DNA from: Cytidiella melzeri
Taxonomy: Eukaryota > Basidiomycota > Agaricomycetes > Polyporales > Irpicaceae
DNA: 64,000 bases
Assembly (NCBI GenBank): GCA_022592445.1
Contig: JABYQR010000173.1
Coordinates: 1 to 64,000 of the forward strand
Direction: 5' to 3'
Positions within the stretch are counted from its first letter, which is position 1; the number at the start of each line of letters is the position of its first letter. Of the stretch, positions 46,204-58,895 are shown in pieces. The notes beneath the pieces were generated by a model. The model saw nothing but the letters and a program-made list of their open reading frames with translations, had not been told where the DNA came from and searched no databases. Made by a program: the position numbers and the translations under genes.

Positions 46204-48280
46204 ATGGTTGTTCTACTCACCCTCCCTTTTGTTCTTCTACTCCCCGCTGTCGTCAACGCTGCGAACGACTGGAACACTCCTTGCCATACGGGGGAGTGTT
46301 CATATGATCTCCACAACTCTACCCGATCTGGTAGCGTCCGCGCCTCCATGACCATTGTAAGCTCCGCCCTGCAATTCGCATTTACTGTCACTAATCCTGT
46401 ACTTCAGAGCGGCTCTACTTCTGCTATAGCGGATTTGACTCCAGCTGCCGGATGGCAGATTTTGGACTGCAACGCTACTGGCGGTGCTCAGGATATCCGG
46501 GCAGTTTGTACAGGAAGTGACAATGACTGTAGTCACCTCTATCAGAACGGCGCCATTGGCACTGTGGTCAGACTGCCGGACGACGTAAGTGTCTGCTTTG
46601 TACTTACATAATGGCTCCTGTGTCTCACTTTCTTACTTTCTAATAGTGCGGCAACATGCCTTTTGCTCGCATTGCCGCGGAGTGGACCCACGACAACCAG
46701 ACTTTGCCTGCAGACATCGCAAGTAACCTCAGTCGTCGCGCTGACCCTCCGACTGTGCGCGGGATCACGATTGATACGCAATGGCACAAGGTTGACCCTA
46801 ATCAGTACGTTGTTGCACTGTTTTTTGGTCAAAGAGCAGGCTCTGACTTTATTGTAGCCACGGACAAGTCAATATGTTTGTCCAGGGTGCAACAGGAAAT
46901 CAGACCCTACCTGCCGTCACCACCCGCGAGCTTCATGAGCGTGGTCTGCTCAGCAGCATCGGGCATGCCATTTCTACCGTGGCCTCGTCCGTGTCACAGG
47001 CATTGCAAGGTGGGTAGTGGGCACACTTGCGAGATGGTGCGACTGACTTCGGGGTTCTTGCAGCATTGTCATTCAACGTCGACAAATCGTCTACCACGTC
47101 ACTCAGTGTTAACAAGCCCTTCACTCTCCTCGAGAAGACAAAGTCATGCCCTGCTTCCGGTAATACACCCGCCCGACAAGTCGGATTAACGGTGGACGTC
47201 AACGCGAAGGCTCAAGCTGAGATCAACTACGGTGTTGTTGCCAGCGGCTCTATTGTTCCGCCCAAAGTCAACGACTTTGGCATTTTCGCCGATTTCGACG
47301 CCCAAATCGACGGTACTCTAGATCTGGATGCGTTTGCCATCGTTTCTATCGATTCCGGCAAGCTGATGATATTCCAAGTTGGCTTACCGGGTCTGGATTT
47401 CCCAGGAATCTTGACGATTGGCCCGTCCTTCCAAGTCACGGCGCAGGCGGTTGCAAAGGTTCAGGCCGACCTGAAGATGACCGTCGATCTTGCGTACAAT
47501 ATCAACGGCGCTAAGTTGTATTTCCCTCCCTCCCATGGCTCTTCTACCGGTACATTCTCGCCTGCTGACACACGTAAGTCTGCTTCCTTGGACCGCTAAT
47601 TCTACACGTCAATTGACCATTGCCCACAGATCTTGCTCTTTCCGCAAACCCGAGTGTCTCGGCTACCGGCACTCTTCAGGCCAACGTTATCCCCGCTGTA
47701 TGTCAATACCGTATTCTACGTACCCATCTGTGCTTATCAGCAACTCCGCAGGTCTTGTTCGGTATCAATGCTCTCGACGGCCTCGCTGAGGTCGACGTTG
47801 AGTTGGACCTTGACGCCTACGCAGAGTTGGATCTCACTCTGGTTGACTCCCATGGGAGCGGCTTTACCGGTTGCGCGGATGTGAAGACTGGCTTCACCGT
47901 TAGTGCAGCGGCCAATGGCTCGTTCCTAAACCTGTTCAGCAAGTCGACCGTCGTCAGCCTTTACAACAAGAGCTTCACCCTGTTCCAGGTGAGCAGCTTT
48001 GTATGGGGTCTCCACGGACGAAGATACTGACATGCAAACTTTGGTAATAGAAATGCTTCGGTAACTCTCGCCGTCGTGGACACCCGAGGTCTTTGCTTGG
48101 TTCCTCCCTCACTCGCACTATTGAGGCTCGTGATGACCCCACCTGTGGTGGCAGCTTCGGTAACACAACCGCCATGACTGCGATTACCAGCGAAACTGTT
48201 CCCGCAAGCAGGTAAGTTGTCGAACCCTATCTTCATTGCAATATGACTGAAATGCATTGCCCGGACATAGTATCCACTAA
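46204..48280 (+). CDS. Large secreted protein, unrecognised family
   Basis: The N-terminus MVVLLTLPFVLLLPAVVNAA is a clear signal peptide. The mature protein starts NDWNTPCHTGECSYDL. Seven or so exons with 50-60-nt introns all keep frame (for example VVRLPDD/CGNMPF near 46588-46648, and VIPA/VLFG near 47699-47752). The body is rich in short alternating hydrophobic/polar segments suggesting beta structure, with paired lipid- or polymer-binding-like repeats (GLTVDVNAKAQAEINYG, ADFDAQIDGTLDLDAFA, VDVELDLDAYAELDLTL). Cysteines (C-x(5)-C near the N-terminus, GCADV, KSCPASG, CGGSFG) suggest disulfides. The last exon adds only S-I-H before TAA at 48278. This resembles conserved secreted proteins of agaricomycetes of unknown function. 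Role at the cell wall is inference. Confidence 0.75.
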
Positions 48281-48625
48281 GTCCTAGCTTCAGACACGAC
48301 GCAGTTCGCACTTTCATGCTAATTATTCTCCCTCTTCTTTGCCTCGTACTCTTAGTTGCTTTGATTAATCTGCACAATAGTGCTATCCACTCGTTTGACC
48401 TTTCTTCTTCGGACTCATAATTGTTTGTCTTCATGGGATTTTTTGGGGAATAGTGATGTTTTTTGATTCTCAATAATGGCATAATTTGATCACAAACGCT
48501 ATTTCAATTCCGCACGAGATACTTAGCGATGTGAGCTCCCACGTGGCGCGCTTTCGATTGCTGAACGCTTTCAGAACGACACTTGCAGCTAACCAGAACA
48601 GCTTCCCTACCCTCGTTGCATTACA
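48281..48625. other. Intergenic region upstream of CDC123
   Basis: 345 bp between two plus-strand genes: terminator of the secreted protein and promoter of CDC123. No motif singled out. Confidence 0.4.
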
Positions 48626-49949
48626 ATGCCCACAGCGATATCTGTGCCCACCCTGTTCCCTATATTGACTCCCGACGTCCTACTAGCTTTCCAATTTTCC
48701 TCCTGGTACCCAAGATTCGCCTCTAAGAGTATCAAATCAACTATTATCAAGCCCTTGACTCAGGATTTCCACGATTACCTGCGGTCTGACGGTGTGTTCT
48801 TGCCAGAGGGCTCGGAAGACTTGTCAGTTCGCTTTGGATCTTGCGTAGAGCGACTTGGTGAACACCTGCGATGTTAGCCCGATGGAAAGCGGTCTCTCCG
48901 ATGATGAAGAGGATTCTACGGACAACAGCGACGCAGACGAAGACGAAGAGAGCAGGGAGCCCCGAAGAATGTTCGCGTTCCCTGAGTTAGATGCGAAGAT
49001 TCGCGACACTGTGAAGCAGTACGGGGCTGTCTTTCCCAAGCTGAACTTTTCGTCTCCTCGGGTAACTCGCTGATGCCGTCTTTTCAACCACATCGTTACG
49101 CTGACTTGCTGCCCTAGGATGCAGCGTGGATGCTTCCACCGTCTTTCCCGCTCAAATGTACCGCGCCATCTGATGTTTACAGTCTCCTAAAGTCGTCGGA
49201 TTTCATCCTGCATGATCTAGACGAGGATCATGTTTTCGAAGGCTGCGACTCAGGAGCTAAGTCACGTCCAGAATATACCTTGGAGCTGGTCTTGCGCAAG
49301 TGGTACCCTGTAGACCGAAGTCGTGAGCTCAGGTGCTTCGTGCGACGCGAGATTCTACTTGGTATGCATGTAGGCATTAGTCCCCATCTTGGTTCGCTGA
49401 ATAGTTGTCTCTGTAGGTATCTCACAGCGAGATCCTAACTACTACGACTTTTGGAACGAGCATGGCACCCAACAAAAGGTAGTGGATGCGCTGACGAGGT
49501 ACTGGGAAGAAAATGTCAAAGGGAAGTGGGAAGACACAGACGGGAATTGTATGAGTCCACTTTCTGCTCCTATTATTCTGCTCACCGTTTGCTCAGACAT
49601 ATTCGACTTCTTGCTCAGCCGCGATTTCGCCAAGGGTCACATCATTGACTTCAACCCTTACGCGCCGCGCACAGATCCCCTTCTCTTTGAGTACGAAGAA
49701 CTTTTGGACCTTCTCACCGAAGCTTCGTCCGTTTCACCGTCAGCGAATCACTACCATCCGGTTCTCAAAGTCGTGGACTCTCGGAGCCATCCGGCTGCAG
49801 CACGAAATGCACCCATTTACCAACACAACATGGTGCCGATGGAAGCACTCGCGTTAAGCGGGGGACGAAACGTGGAGGAATTCGCCGAGGTTTGGCAAGA
49901 ACAGCTTCGGCAGTCGACGGAAGGGACTTACAGTGATGACGAATCGTAG
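48626..49949 (+). CDS. CDC123: eIF2 assembly factor Cdc123 (D123 family)
   Basis: An ATP-grasp-like chaperone that joins the gamma and alpha subunits of translation initiation factor eIF2. The start at 48626 gives [12 protein letters not shown], then [20 protein letters not shown] and [17 protein letters not shown] 55-nt intron (GTCAGT...GTTAG, about 48823-48877) joins this to [18 protein letters not shown]. Later exons give [35 protein letters not shown], the [14 protein letters not shown] segment, [20 protein letters not shown] and [21 protein letters not shown] (nucleotide/metal-binding Asp and Asn in DFNP). It ends GTYSDDES at 49949. All D123 landmarks are present at about the usual 370-residue length. 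Confidence 0.95.
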
Positions 49950-50105
49950 GACACCCTCGAACTCATCAATAACAGGACGAACATCGTACAACACTGTACA
50001 GTAGAGCTATGTTTTACACTTGGCAGTCTTGTCCGCCAGAAGTCTTGATCAAAATTCCATGATATAGGGATGCAGAAAGCTCAGCATCTGCTAACACAAC
50101 GGCGT

Positions 50106-50866
50106 TCACAACCCACGGACGCTCAACCTTGCAACACTCGGATCGTGATCGCTTGCCCTCGCGTTCAAACTCGCAGCCCAAGTATAAACGTGGATGTGCG
50201 ATATGAAGACATGTTCGAGCTGTTCGTTGAGATTATTATAGACGTATGTGTATCTCACGACTGTGCGAATGCCCGCGAGGCCCTCGACTTGCACAAGGAT
50301 CCCGTTGAAGGGCCTCAAACGCTGAGCGGGTCTTGATGGACTCGTTCCAGTCTCCGGCGAGTATGACGCTAGCGAGAGGGTCCAGGTTCAGAAGGGACTT
50401 GACGAAATTCTACATGAAAGCTATGTCAGTGACTGATGTGCGGAATTTGCCAAGCCAGTGCGACGTGGGGACTGACAGCGATGACCTGTACCTGGGCAGT
50501 ACGCTGATCGACGTCGCTGTTCATAGGAGGGCGAGGAGCTCCCTGGACTGAAGACCCTCCGTCGGACTTGGACGCGTCGTGCACGTTGATCGTGTAGAAC
50601 TTGCTGCCGGATTTGGTCTGCCAGTGGGCAACAAGTGGCTTCCTGCTCGAATTCCATGCAGCATTTGTTGGATCTATGCGACCAGGGTTGAAGCTGCGAC
50701 ATTTGTCAAGCGTGAGATTAGGCCTTCCTCTTTTCAGGTGACTCACGAAAGCCCAACTTCGAGCCCGAAGAGTCTTCCACGAACATGTTCTGTGGGTCCA
50801 ACGGGAGATCTTGGAAGTAGACTGATTTTCTGAGGGTTGAATCTGGAGGACACACTGTTGAAAATC
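50106..50866 (-). pseudogene. Truncated, frameshifted EEP-family nuclease paralogue
   Basis: This matches the 3' half of the intact gene at 55865-58109 on the same strand, with intron positions conserved. The first exon starts after CTCCAG at about 50866 (KISLLPRSPVGP) and splices in phase 2 to FNPGRIDPTNAAWNSSRKPLVA. Next come TINVHDASKSDG, then after another intron NFVKSLLNLDPLASVILAGDWNES. After SAFEAL the frame shifts by one base (about 50306-50316), continuing as NGILVQVEGLAG, EQLEHVFISH and ASDHDPSVARL to 50106. The N-terminal half (about 350 residues in the intact gene) is missing. Catalytic-looking residues (GDWNE, SDHDP) remain, but the copy should be dead. Confidence 0.75.
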
Positions 50867-52007
50867 TACAAGTCGACAGTCTAAAAGGTCCCGATGCTTT
50901 GAAAGGGAACCCATGCAAGTCTATTGTACGTCCAGCTCTTCCTTTTGGCTTGTACAGTACAACAAGATCTTTGCCTCCTCTGCAGCTTTTCACCTTCGCG
51001 AAGGGTACTTGTGCGACAAAATCAGCCTTACTCTAATCACGTACCATCATTGCTGATCTCACGTCTCCAGTCTTACAGGTCCCATTCGGATCCCAGGTGT
51101 GGTACCAGAAAGCTCTGCTTTCTGCAGAACTCGAGGAAGTCCTCGCGCACCCACCGCTGGCCCCAACCAACGTCTCGAATCCACGCATTGCCGAAGCGTA
51201 CGCCCAACCTGCAGGCAAGGTACCTGCTGCAGCAGGAAATAAGCGAGCAGTTGAGGAGGGGACGGAATGCCTCATCCGTTACGAGGAGATGCTCCTTGCC
51301 CAGGCGACTCGGACTTTGCTGACTTTCTGCGACACATGCGGGAACACTTTGCGTCAGGCGTATTAGGAGGATGTGCGTCCGTCTTGTTATGGGAACCTTG
51401 CCATAGACGACTAGAAACTAGTGGCAATCTTTCGAGTTGTGAGCATTCAGACGACTTGTCACAGTTCCGAATCCCAGAGAAGGACGTGAAGTCCAAGGTC
51501 CTGCCGCGAAGCGATTTGCAGTCGTCACTGTCACTCTGCTAATGTCATTCCACCCATCATGGTGAGCGATAGGATCGACTGGCTGACCAAGTACCGTAGC
51601 GGTGGGGCATACAAGCCACTGATCCCCTACAAGTGAATTGCCCATGTCGTTCGTTCCAAAGATCTGATACTATGTACAGCCGCAGAAGTACATCACCTGC
51701 CGGAAACAAACACAAAAAAGTGCCAACGTAACGCCAAGACGAGGTTCACCATCTCAGCTCACATTTGACCAGGATTGGCAGAGTGGACTGACTATTGATC
51801 TGGCATCCTAGTGTTGTCACGACAGTCCCTCAAAGATGCGGATTGACAGAACACGGGGATGCGGAAAGATGAATAACAGTTAGATACAGTGAGATTCCAA
51901 AGTCGGTCTAGGACATTACAAGTACTATTTGGTTTGAACCCAGACAGCGGGAAAGAGTGCTGGGTATGCTACAATGCACAAGGTACTAGTACAGCTGGCA
52001 ACGTTGT
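50867..52007. other. Intergenic region with unrecognised open frames
   Basis: Where the missing half of the EEP paralogue would lie, no match to it is seen. A minus-strand stop-free run of about 115 codons spans roughly 51040-51410, with no ATG, containing RFGNAWIRDVGWGQRWVRED. The family is not recognised and it may be a remnant of another gene. The rest looks non-coding. Confidence 0.35.
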
Positions 52008-55000
52008 CTAATCTGTCGCCCAAGCATTCCTTGGAGACAAAGTGGCCATCTCCCCCGTCGCAGGTGTGGAACCAACAGCTTCACCTGTCTGGGTACGAGG
52101 CCGTCCTACCGCGCCACGACGCTTGAAGACGGGAGCCGGTATGGGGGACAGCGATTTCAGCTTCTTCAGGCGTCGACGGGACTCGCGGTCAGAAGGACCA
52201 GGGGCGAAACCTTCGAAGTCGTCGCGGCTGCGCTTCAGACGAGAGGAAGTGGAGGGAGAGATGGAGACATGTGATGATTGAGAGGAGTCCGATGCCGGCG
52301 TACGATAAGCTTGCGGCTGAGACGAAGCATCGGAGGATGGATCAAGGTTTGGAAGGCGAGTCGGGGAGGTTATCTGAGAGGCAGGAATGGGGGCAAAGCC
52401 GTCCGGCTCGTCTTCCGTGCCAACATCCACGTCTTCATTGTCCGATGGCTGCCATCCTACATCGTCGTCTTCATCATTCGTCTCCATGCTGGGACCCGCT
52501 TCGGGCACATTGCTCGCGGTATCAGCGGTCCACGTGCCGCGTTCAGCCTCCTCGAGTCGCTGCGTTGCGCGGTCTGCGGTCATTTCAGGGTAAGGATCCT
52601 CAGCTGCTATATCGTCAACCCATCCCTTCATTGAGAGGACGAGATCAAGTTTCTCGCGCCAGTAAGATGGATTGCTGAGCCTGGCATGTCGCTCGCGATA
52701 CGCTGCCCTTGCAGTTTGCACATCAAAGAAATCGTCTTGGAGCTCAGGAGGATAGTCACTGGCAGCTTCTTCAGCGGCTTTGAGATCGCTTTGAGCCATG
52801 TAGTAACCCTCGAGGGCCTTGGCAAGCGTCCCAAAGAGGAGTCGCAAGGGCTTGCTCACAAATTTCAGGCTGATAATGGCTGCCAGAGAGTCTTTCTTAG
52901 CAACTCCACCAACGCGGCTGACCGTGCCATCGGCGTTCATTTGCTGCTCTGCTTCGGTAAAAATGGACATCTTGAAGGGAGGACCGTGGTGCTTGAACCG
53001 GTGTAACGCGCCATACAGCATAGTCCAGAAGATAGACTCGCAGTCGTCGAGAATCTCGTGGGGTTTGAGGGGATTCTTGAGCATGCCGATGGACATGAAC
53101 GCCCAAGTACCCTTTCAGCACCGATTAGCAAGGATTGAAGGGAGCACAGATGCAACATACCGTGCGGAATTTCTGGTTCTTATACTCGTGTTTCTCTTCC
53201 GGATCTACCACGCACGCGTGGTCCCAATCTGACAGCAAACCCACACCGCCGTCTTTCTTATCACCCAACATCACATTCCCGATACTGATGTCGCGGTGAA
53301 GAATCCTATGTTCAGTGGCAGATGCTTTCTCAATCACTAACGACAACGATGAGTTTTGTCGATCACTACAGTGTTCTGCGCTTCATACTCACCTATGAGA
53401 ACATCGCGGAACGCCGTGACGTACTCCTTCGAGTTGTCTGCCGACTCTATGGGGTACGCCAACCTTTGGACAATCCGGTGATGAGCGTGATTTCGCAGTT
53501 TGGCGTACGCAACCCGCAGCTTCTGACTTTCTGCCCATGCCACGCTTATCGTCACCTGTGTCTTCCCATTGCTGTCCTTCACGTCTCCACCGCAGATGAT
53601 CCTAGGGACGTGCGGGACGCGGTACACCTCGAGAATCCTGTACACCTCGCTCTCAGTCTTCATGAGTGGATGGTTGACGCGCCACGTATCCTTGAGGAAC
53701 AAGACCTCCTCGGTCTGCTTGTCGACGGCAACATATCCTCTTGTTCCCCTGCCGATAGCCGAAGAGGCCTTGAAGAACGGCCGCTGAACCAGTAGCTCCA
53801 TCTCAGACTTCTCATCCTTGACCGTCATCTTGTAGACGGGATAGCTCTCCTCGAGTGTATGCTCTGCGTTTGGTATGTTGCGCTGGCGGTGATTTCCGTC
53901 CTGCATGTTGCCGATGAACTCGCGAATCTTCTGCGAGAACGCGCCCTTCTCCTCCTCGTCGGCACCCCGCGCAGTGAGATCTACTCCCCTTGCTTCGTCC
54001 GTCATGTGGTTGAAGCGCCAGAAGAACTCTGCGAGAAGCTTCGCCCCCGCCTGTGTGGTGTACTTGAACTTATCGCTCGTGATGGCTCCTGCGCGGTCCC
54101 AGAAGAGAAAGCGGGCGGTATTACCGCAGACGAGGAGTTGAAAAAGGTGTGTTCGCTGCTGATGAGCAAACATCTCGCTCGCGTAGAGGGTGAGCTGCCC
54201 GCGGATGCTCCTAGCCTCTGGTCCCGGCTTCTCAAATGGGAAGCGGGTGTCTGCTTTCTCGCTGGTATCCGAGTCCTGCTCTTTCGTGATATCCTCTGCC
54301 GTGTAGAAAGGATCCTGACTCGACCTGGTCTTGAACTCGACAAGTAACGAGTCGCTACACCAGTCGAAGGCTTGTGATTCATCGGCTGATGGCATCGCGT
54401 TGTTTGTCGGAGGCAGAGTAGCATCGGGGTTGGCCTTCGCCCGTGTGGCGTATCGATGCAGCTTCACTGGTCGTGGCGATGTCGGCGGGACCAGCTCGAA
54501 CTCCTTGACCTTCTTAAGCTGCTTCAGCTCCTGGTCGAGCTCCCTGCGACCAAGTCGCTTGATTTCCTTCATACCCGCGTCGGGTCGGTATTTGACGTTG
54601 TTGTCCGGCTTCTTCTTGTCGGCGCAGATGAAGAAGTGCAAGTTGGGCGATAGCATGAATCTCTTGATGAACGAGAGCTGATGTAGGCAGCATCATGTGG
54701 TCAGTGTGTGTCGAGCATGAGGTGACGACTAGTGATGAGACTCACAAAGGCCTGGTAAAGCTGCTTCTCGAGAAGACGACTATTGCCACTGAGGGCACGA
54801 GGCATGCTGAACTTGACGTTCTGGGGCATCTTCGCGAGAGTCTCGTCTGTGACAGACATGAGCTCATTCATGAACAGTTGAGGAGAGTGAGGGCCAAAGA
54901 AGCGGCCCAGCATGTCGAACGCGTATTCTCGCTGCAGCTCAGGGACGGTGTAGAGTATCTGTCGGTACCTCTCGTTGCCTGCGATGCCATATTTGAACGG

Positions 55001-55027
55001 GGTAAAGTTAGCAGAGGTGGTAGCCAT
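52008..55027 (-). CDS. Fungal-type protein kinase (FunK1)
   Basis: A member of the FunK1 kinases expanded in multicellular basidiomycetes; function unknown. Exon 1 (start 55027) has MATTSANFTPFKYGIAGNER and helical N-terminal sequence. An intron at about 54748-54680 leads to LSFIKRFMLSPNLHFFICAD. The large second exon includes the FunK1 N-domain (LTLYASEMFAHQQRTHLFQLL, RFLFWDRAGAI). Then comes the kinase core: IGRGTRGYVAV (glycine loop), VLFLKDTWR (Lys), and, across a further intron near 53390-53330, HRDISIGNVML (catalytic loop) and LLSDWDHACVVD (DFG replaced by DWD, as usual in this family). GTWAFMSIGML and DDCESIFWTMLYG follow. The C-terminal 250 residues are acidic, then Ser/Pro- and Arg/Lys-rich (RRRLKKLKS), ending NAWATD. 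Confidence 0.93.
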
Positions 55028-55864
55028 GACGGGGAGAGGTTGGTGGTGGGAGGAAGAAAGACTTACACGTGGTATGTGGGGGGTTTATAACCTGTGTGCT
55101 GGCCAGTGGTGGCGGTACGAGTTCAAACTCAGAAGCAACCTCAACTGCCTATCTGGGGTACGGCATCAATGCGATTCGAATCGGGATCAGTCCAACTGCC
55201 CTTTTAGGAAGGCAAACACGTCCGGTCCGGGAAATTACGGCTGGGTGACAAAGGTCATTGGCTCCTCAAGTCAGAAAGGAACAATAGAGCCTGGCTGCAT
55301 GACGGTGCACATTGTCTCATCTTGATGCTTACTTTGATTCATGATCAGCTGCAGCCTTGTGCCCACGTTTCGGACCGCAAAGCTCCGTCGATGTGGCCGA
55401 TTTCTCAAGTTAGCTATAGGAGAGTTGCGTTCAGACTGCAGCCTCACCATGTCCGACTTCAAGGTTCCTCATGCTCATGCAGCCAGTCTCATAATAATAG
55501 GCGTGCGCGTTTGGCTCACAGAACAGGCAGACTACTGGCTGAATGATCATTCGAAGTCGCCGATTCCTCTGGCCCCGCCAAAGGCTCGCTCCGATAACTA
55601 TTTCACGTACTCTCTTGTGTCCGACTACGTGAGCTCCCGCCTAGATTTCTGGAATTCGCTGTAAGAAGCGAGGCCAAATAGCCCTTGCTGCCCTACAGGT
55701 TAAATCATCCAATGGGCTAGTAGCCATGTTGTTCTTGGCCTCTGAACGAGTTGTCGTGTCCTCCGGAAGTAGAAGAAGATACCAAGAGCGAGATAGTACA
55801 TGCAGTAGTGACATCACGGTGCAGGCAGCAGACACAATAGTAGTAGCCCTTAAACAATTCCTCT
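55028..55864. other. Intergenic region, FunK1 promoter
   Basis: 837 bp between FunK1 start and the EEP stop (both minus). A plus open frame at 55341-55664 has some hydrophobic content (LIIIGVRVWLTE) but no recognisable domain. Confidence 0.4.
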
Positions 55865-58109
55865 TCAGCAAACCCGGACACGAACAACACTCGGGTCATG
55901 GTCACTCCCCCTGGTCGCTGTAGTCGGCTGCCAGTTATTGACATGCACGTGTTCCGCCTGTACTCCTCTGAGTGCCACAGCGCTCGACACAAACACGTGG
56001 TCTAGCTGTTCTACGTTCTGGTCAAACGCAAACGTGTAACGCTCGACGGGAGGGACGTTGGCCAAGACGTCAGCCTCGAACATAAGGTTGTCGAGTGACG
56101 CAAAGACAGTGCGAGTGAAGGTATATTCGTTGAAGTCTCCTCCGAGGATGATGGACGCGCTGGGGTCGAGGGTGAGAATAGACTTGATGAAGGTCTAGTG
56201 GAATCAGAGCCCGTTAGAACATCGGCGCGTCTAGATACTGAGGGCCCACACATATTAGGGGAGAGCGATGCTTTAACTTACAGCGATGGTTTCAACCTGG
56301 CCTTGTCGCTTCGTCACGTCCAGATTGACGGGCGGACGGTCATCACCTTGAGTGGACGAGCCAGGGACGTCCGATTTGGCGGTATTGTGGACATTGATTG
56401 TGATAAACCGCTGGCCGGTTGTGGTTTGCCAGGCCGCGACGAGAGGTTTGCGCGCACTGTCCCACACGGTGTTGTTAGGGTCGAGGCGGCCGGGATTGAA
56501 GCTATCATACAAGGATAAGTGACGGGTATGACGACTTATATAGCTCAAGCTGGACATCGCACGCACGTGAGACTGAGCTTGCCGTTCTTCATGACTGGGG
56601 CAGTTGCGTCCAGTGGACCACCGGTGGGAGAACCAGGCACAAGGCTCACTTTTCTGCTATCGAAGCTGTAAAATCATCTTTGGTTCTGATCGACTTGCAA
56701 GGAATTCAATAGTGACGACTGACAAATACGCTGGACGGATATTCCCTCCTGTCTCCCCTCCATCCTGATTGTTCACTGAAATGACCTCCGTAAAGTTGTA
56801 CAAGAATGCCCCACCCTGGCTCACAACCGACTGTGCCAACGTTGACAGCGTGAGAGATGCATCGACAACACCGTTGTTAGTTGGGCCGGAATTGTCTTGT
56901 ATCTCGTCAAGGAAAATCATATCTGGCATCAATAGTGAGTGCACAATCTGGCTGGCGACTACGGGCATGGTCGTCGAATTTGGTGCAAAATTGTCGACGT
57001 TGTATTCGCCAATGACCAGAGTACATGGGTCTGTGGACTTTCGAAGGGTAGTCGGTGGAATGATGGGACTTGGAATGGTAAGGGTAGTCGGTGCGGTGAG
57101 GGGGAGGATATAGTAAAAGCCAAATCTGTTGGCGAAGTGAGGATCACTCGAACGTAAAATGAAACATCCATACTGCTGCTGAATCACTCCAGTGATATCC
57201 GTAAATGTCTGCCCTATTGATACGTTGGGATTGGTTGTGCCGTCGAGAGGTACACCAATAATGACTGTTTCGGGGTTGCCGTCTGGGACGCCGTTAGGCC
57301 CTGCGTACGATGTTGATATAAGTCGATGTGCAGACCAGCTCTGCCAGTGCTGAATCCTGACTCACCGACCGTCAGTGTCAGACCGCCACGACTATTCTTT
57401 CCTGTCACTGGCCAGTCCCCATGGACCCAGAACTCTCCAAAACTGTTCTGAAAGTCTAACCCGACCGGATTCTTGACAGTGACCAGCACACCCTCGAGAC
57501 TAGACCAGAAGTCAATGCCAAAATGGGCTGGCTCAGCAGTTGCATTGACTTGATCCACGCGGGAGACATTGTTCGGCACGGAAAGCCAGCCGTCGGGGCC
57601 GTTGTCTAAGGCAGATAGTTGTTGAGTGGGAGGGCTGCGAGCTCCAGGTCCCGTCGGACCCAAGACGAGGGGGGCAACCTTGTTTCCCGTAGAGAGGACC
57701 ACAATGTTCGACGGGCTGTCGAGCTCGGTAGAGAGCAAGAAGGCCTGATCTGTAGCAGAAGACCCGCGGAATTCTGTCACCTTACCGGACAAAGATATCT
57801 CATCACCAGGCGCAACGGAGTTTAGGACTGCCGATGACTCGGAGAATACGAACAGCCCGTGAGAAACGCTAATGTCCTTCGAAGGCGTGCCCTGGATGTA
57901 AAAGCCTGTAGAAGCCTAAGGAGTCGCAGTCAGCCACAACAAAATTTGCGAAGCTGGTGTATGCTCACTTTAGCCGTGACAGTTCCAGTGATATTATGGA
58001 CCGTGACGCCTTCCAAAGGTGAGCGAAAGGCGGGACCTTGGATGTCAGTGATCTGAGTAGCAAACACGAAAGTCGCTGGGAGAGCGAGCGCTAGGTATAG
58101 TCGCATCAT
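55865..58109 (-). CDS. Secreted endonuclease/exonuclease/phosphatase-family protein
   Basis: Start 58109 (MMRLYLALALPATFVFA) gives a signal peptide. The first half is an OB-like/lamin-tail-like region seen in extracellular nucleases: FRSPLEGVTVHNITG, GFYIQGTPSKD, GDEISLSGKVTEF, then GPDGWLSVPNNVS. The EEP catalytic domain follows: LVIGEYNVDNFAPN, PDMIFLDEIQDNSGP (Glu), FNPGRLDPNNTVWDSARKP, ITINVHNTAKSD, SASIILGGDFNEY (Asp/Asn), EQLDHVFVSS and GSDHDPSVVRV (catalytic His). About eight exons, all in frame, ending RVRVC at 55865. It probably cleaves nucleic acids or phosphoesters outside the cell. A decayed paralogue lies at 50106-50866. Confidence 0.87.
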
Positions 58110-58895
58110 AGTGTACTGTCTGAGCTACAGGTTCAAAGTGACCTGAGTATAGGCTACATCCTCCGCGTTCATGCGAGTTAAATACTTGTCTGTGAGCAGT
58201 ATTATGACAGCCCTGGCAGAGGAACGTGCTGGTGTACAGCTTAAGAACCTCTGTACCCAGGTTGTCGGTAATATCATCTTGAGAACGTGCGATAGAATTG
58301 TCGCACTCACGCTTGAACCACCTGCTCCGAGACCATAGGCGTGTAAATCCACTACACGCATAGCGTAGGTATATCTCCGTTCTCATGCAACCGTCCGACA
58401 TTGTGGGTAAAACGAAGGCTGCGCAGCCTATGCGCCTGTCGAAGCTGGGTCCGAGTCGAGACACGAACGGTCCAGACGTTGCCTGTGTTCGAACTGAGGC
58501 AGCGGTGGCGAGGTGGGGATTGCGACACCGTGAGCAGTGAGTGGCTATCTTGGACATCCTGCGGTGCGCTTCATTCATAGACATATCTTGGCCACGCATG
58601 CTTGGGAGTCGGTCACGGTACCATTCGCACGTGTTTTGTGACACACCGTGTCCGTGACGTGACTGAGGCCGCTAACCATGGGCCGGCTGCGACTGCCCTG
58701 CCATCGATGCTCATCGCGTCAGCTCGTCGTAGACAAGTTGCCAGTGCTTACTACAGACTGTCGTTCGTGAGAGTTGTGCACGCCTGCTTGTTGCGAGAAT
58801 TAACGAAATCACGTCAGCGATGATGGGAGTGGGCATCCTGAAAGTGAAAGTCAACCCGGGAGTCCACAAGCTCAACTTTCCCGCAAGTGCCCGCC
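58110..58895. other. Divergent promoter region EEP protein / DPP5
   Basis: 786 bp between two secreted-protein genes transcribed apart. The minus frame 58045-58644 and the plus frame 58602-58823 have no domain and partly overlap the EEP first exon. No TATA identified. Confidence 0.4.

Noticed and set aside
46092..46307. Upstream ORF overlapping the secreted-protein start
   Set aside because: Its ATG lies only 17 bp after the TATA box end, probably upstream of the transcription start.
51033..51410. Minus-strand stop-free run as the missing N-terminal half of the EEP paralogue
   Set aside because: Its translation (for example RFGNAWIRDVGWGQ) does not resemble the N-terminal half of the intact gene, and no ATG is present.
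55160..55200. Possible tRNA B-box around GATTCGAATCGGG
   Set aside because: No matching A box or cloverleaf stems at correct spacing; no tRNA found in the window.
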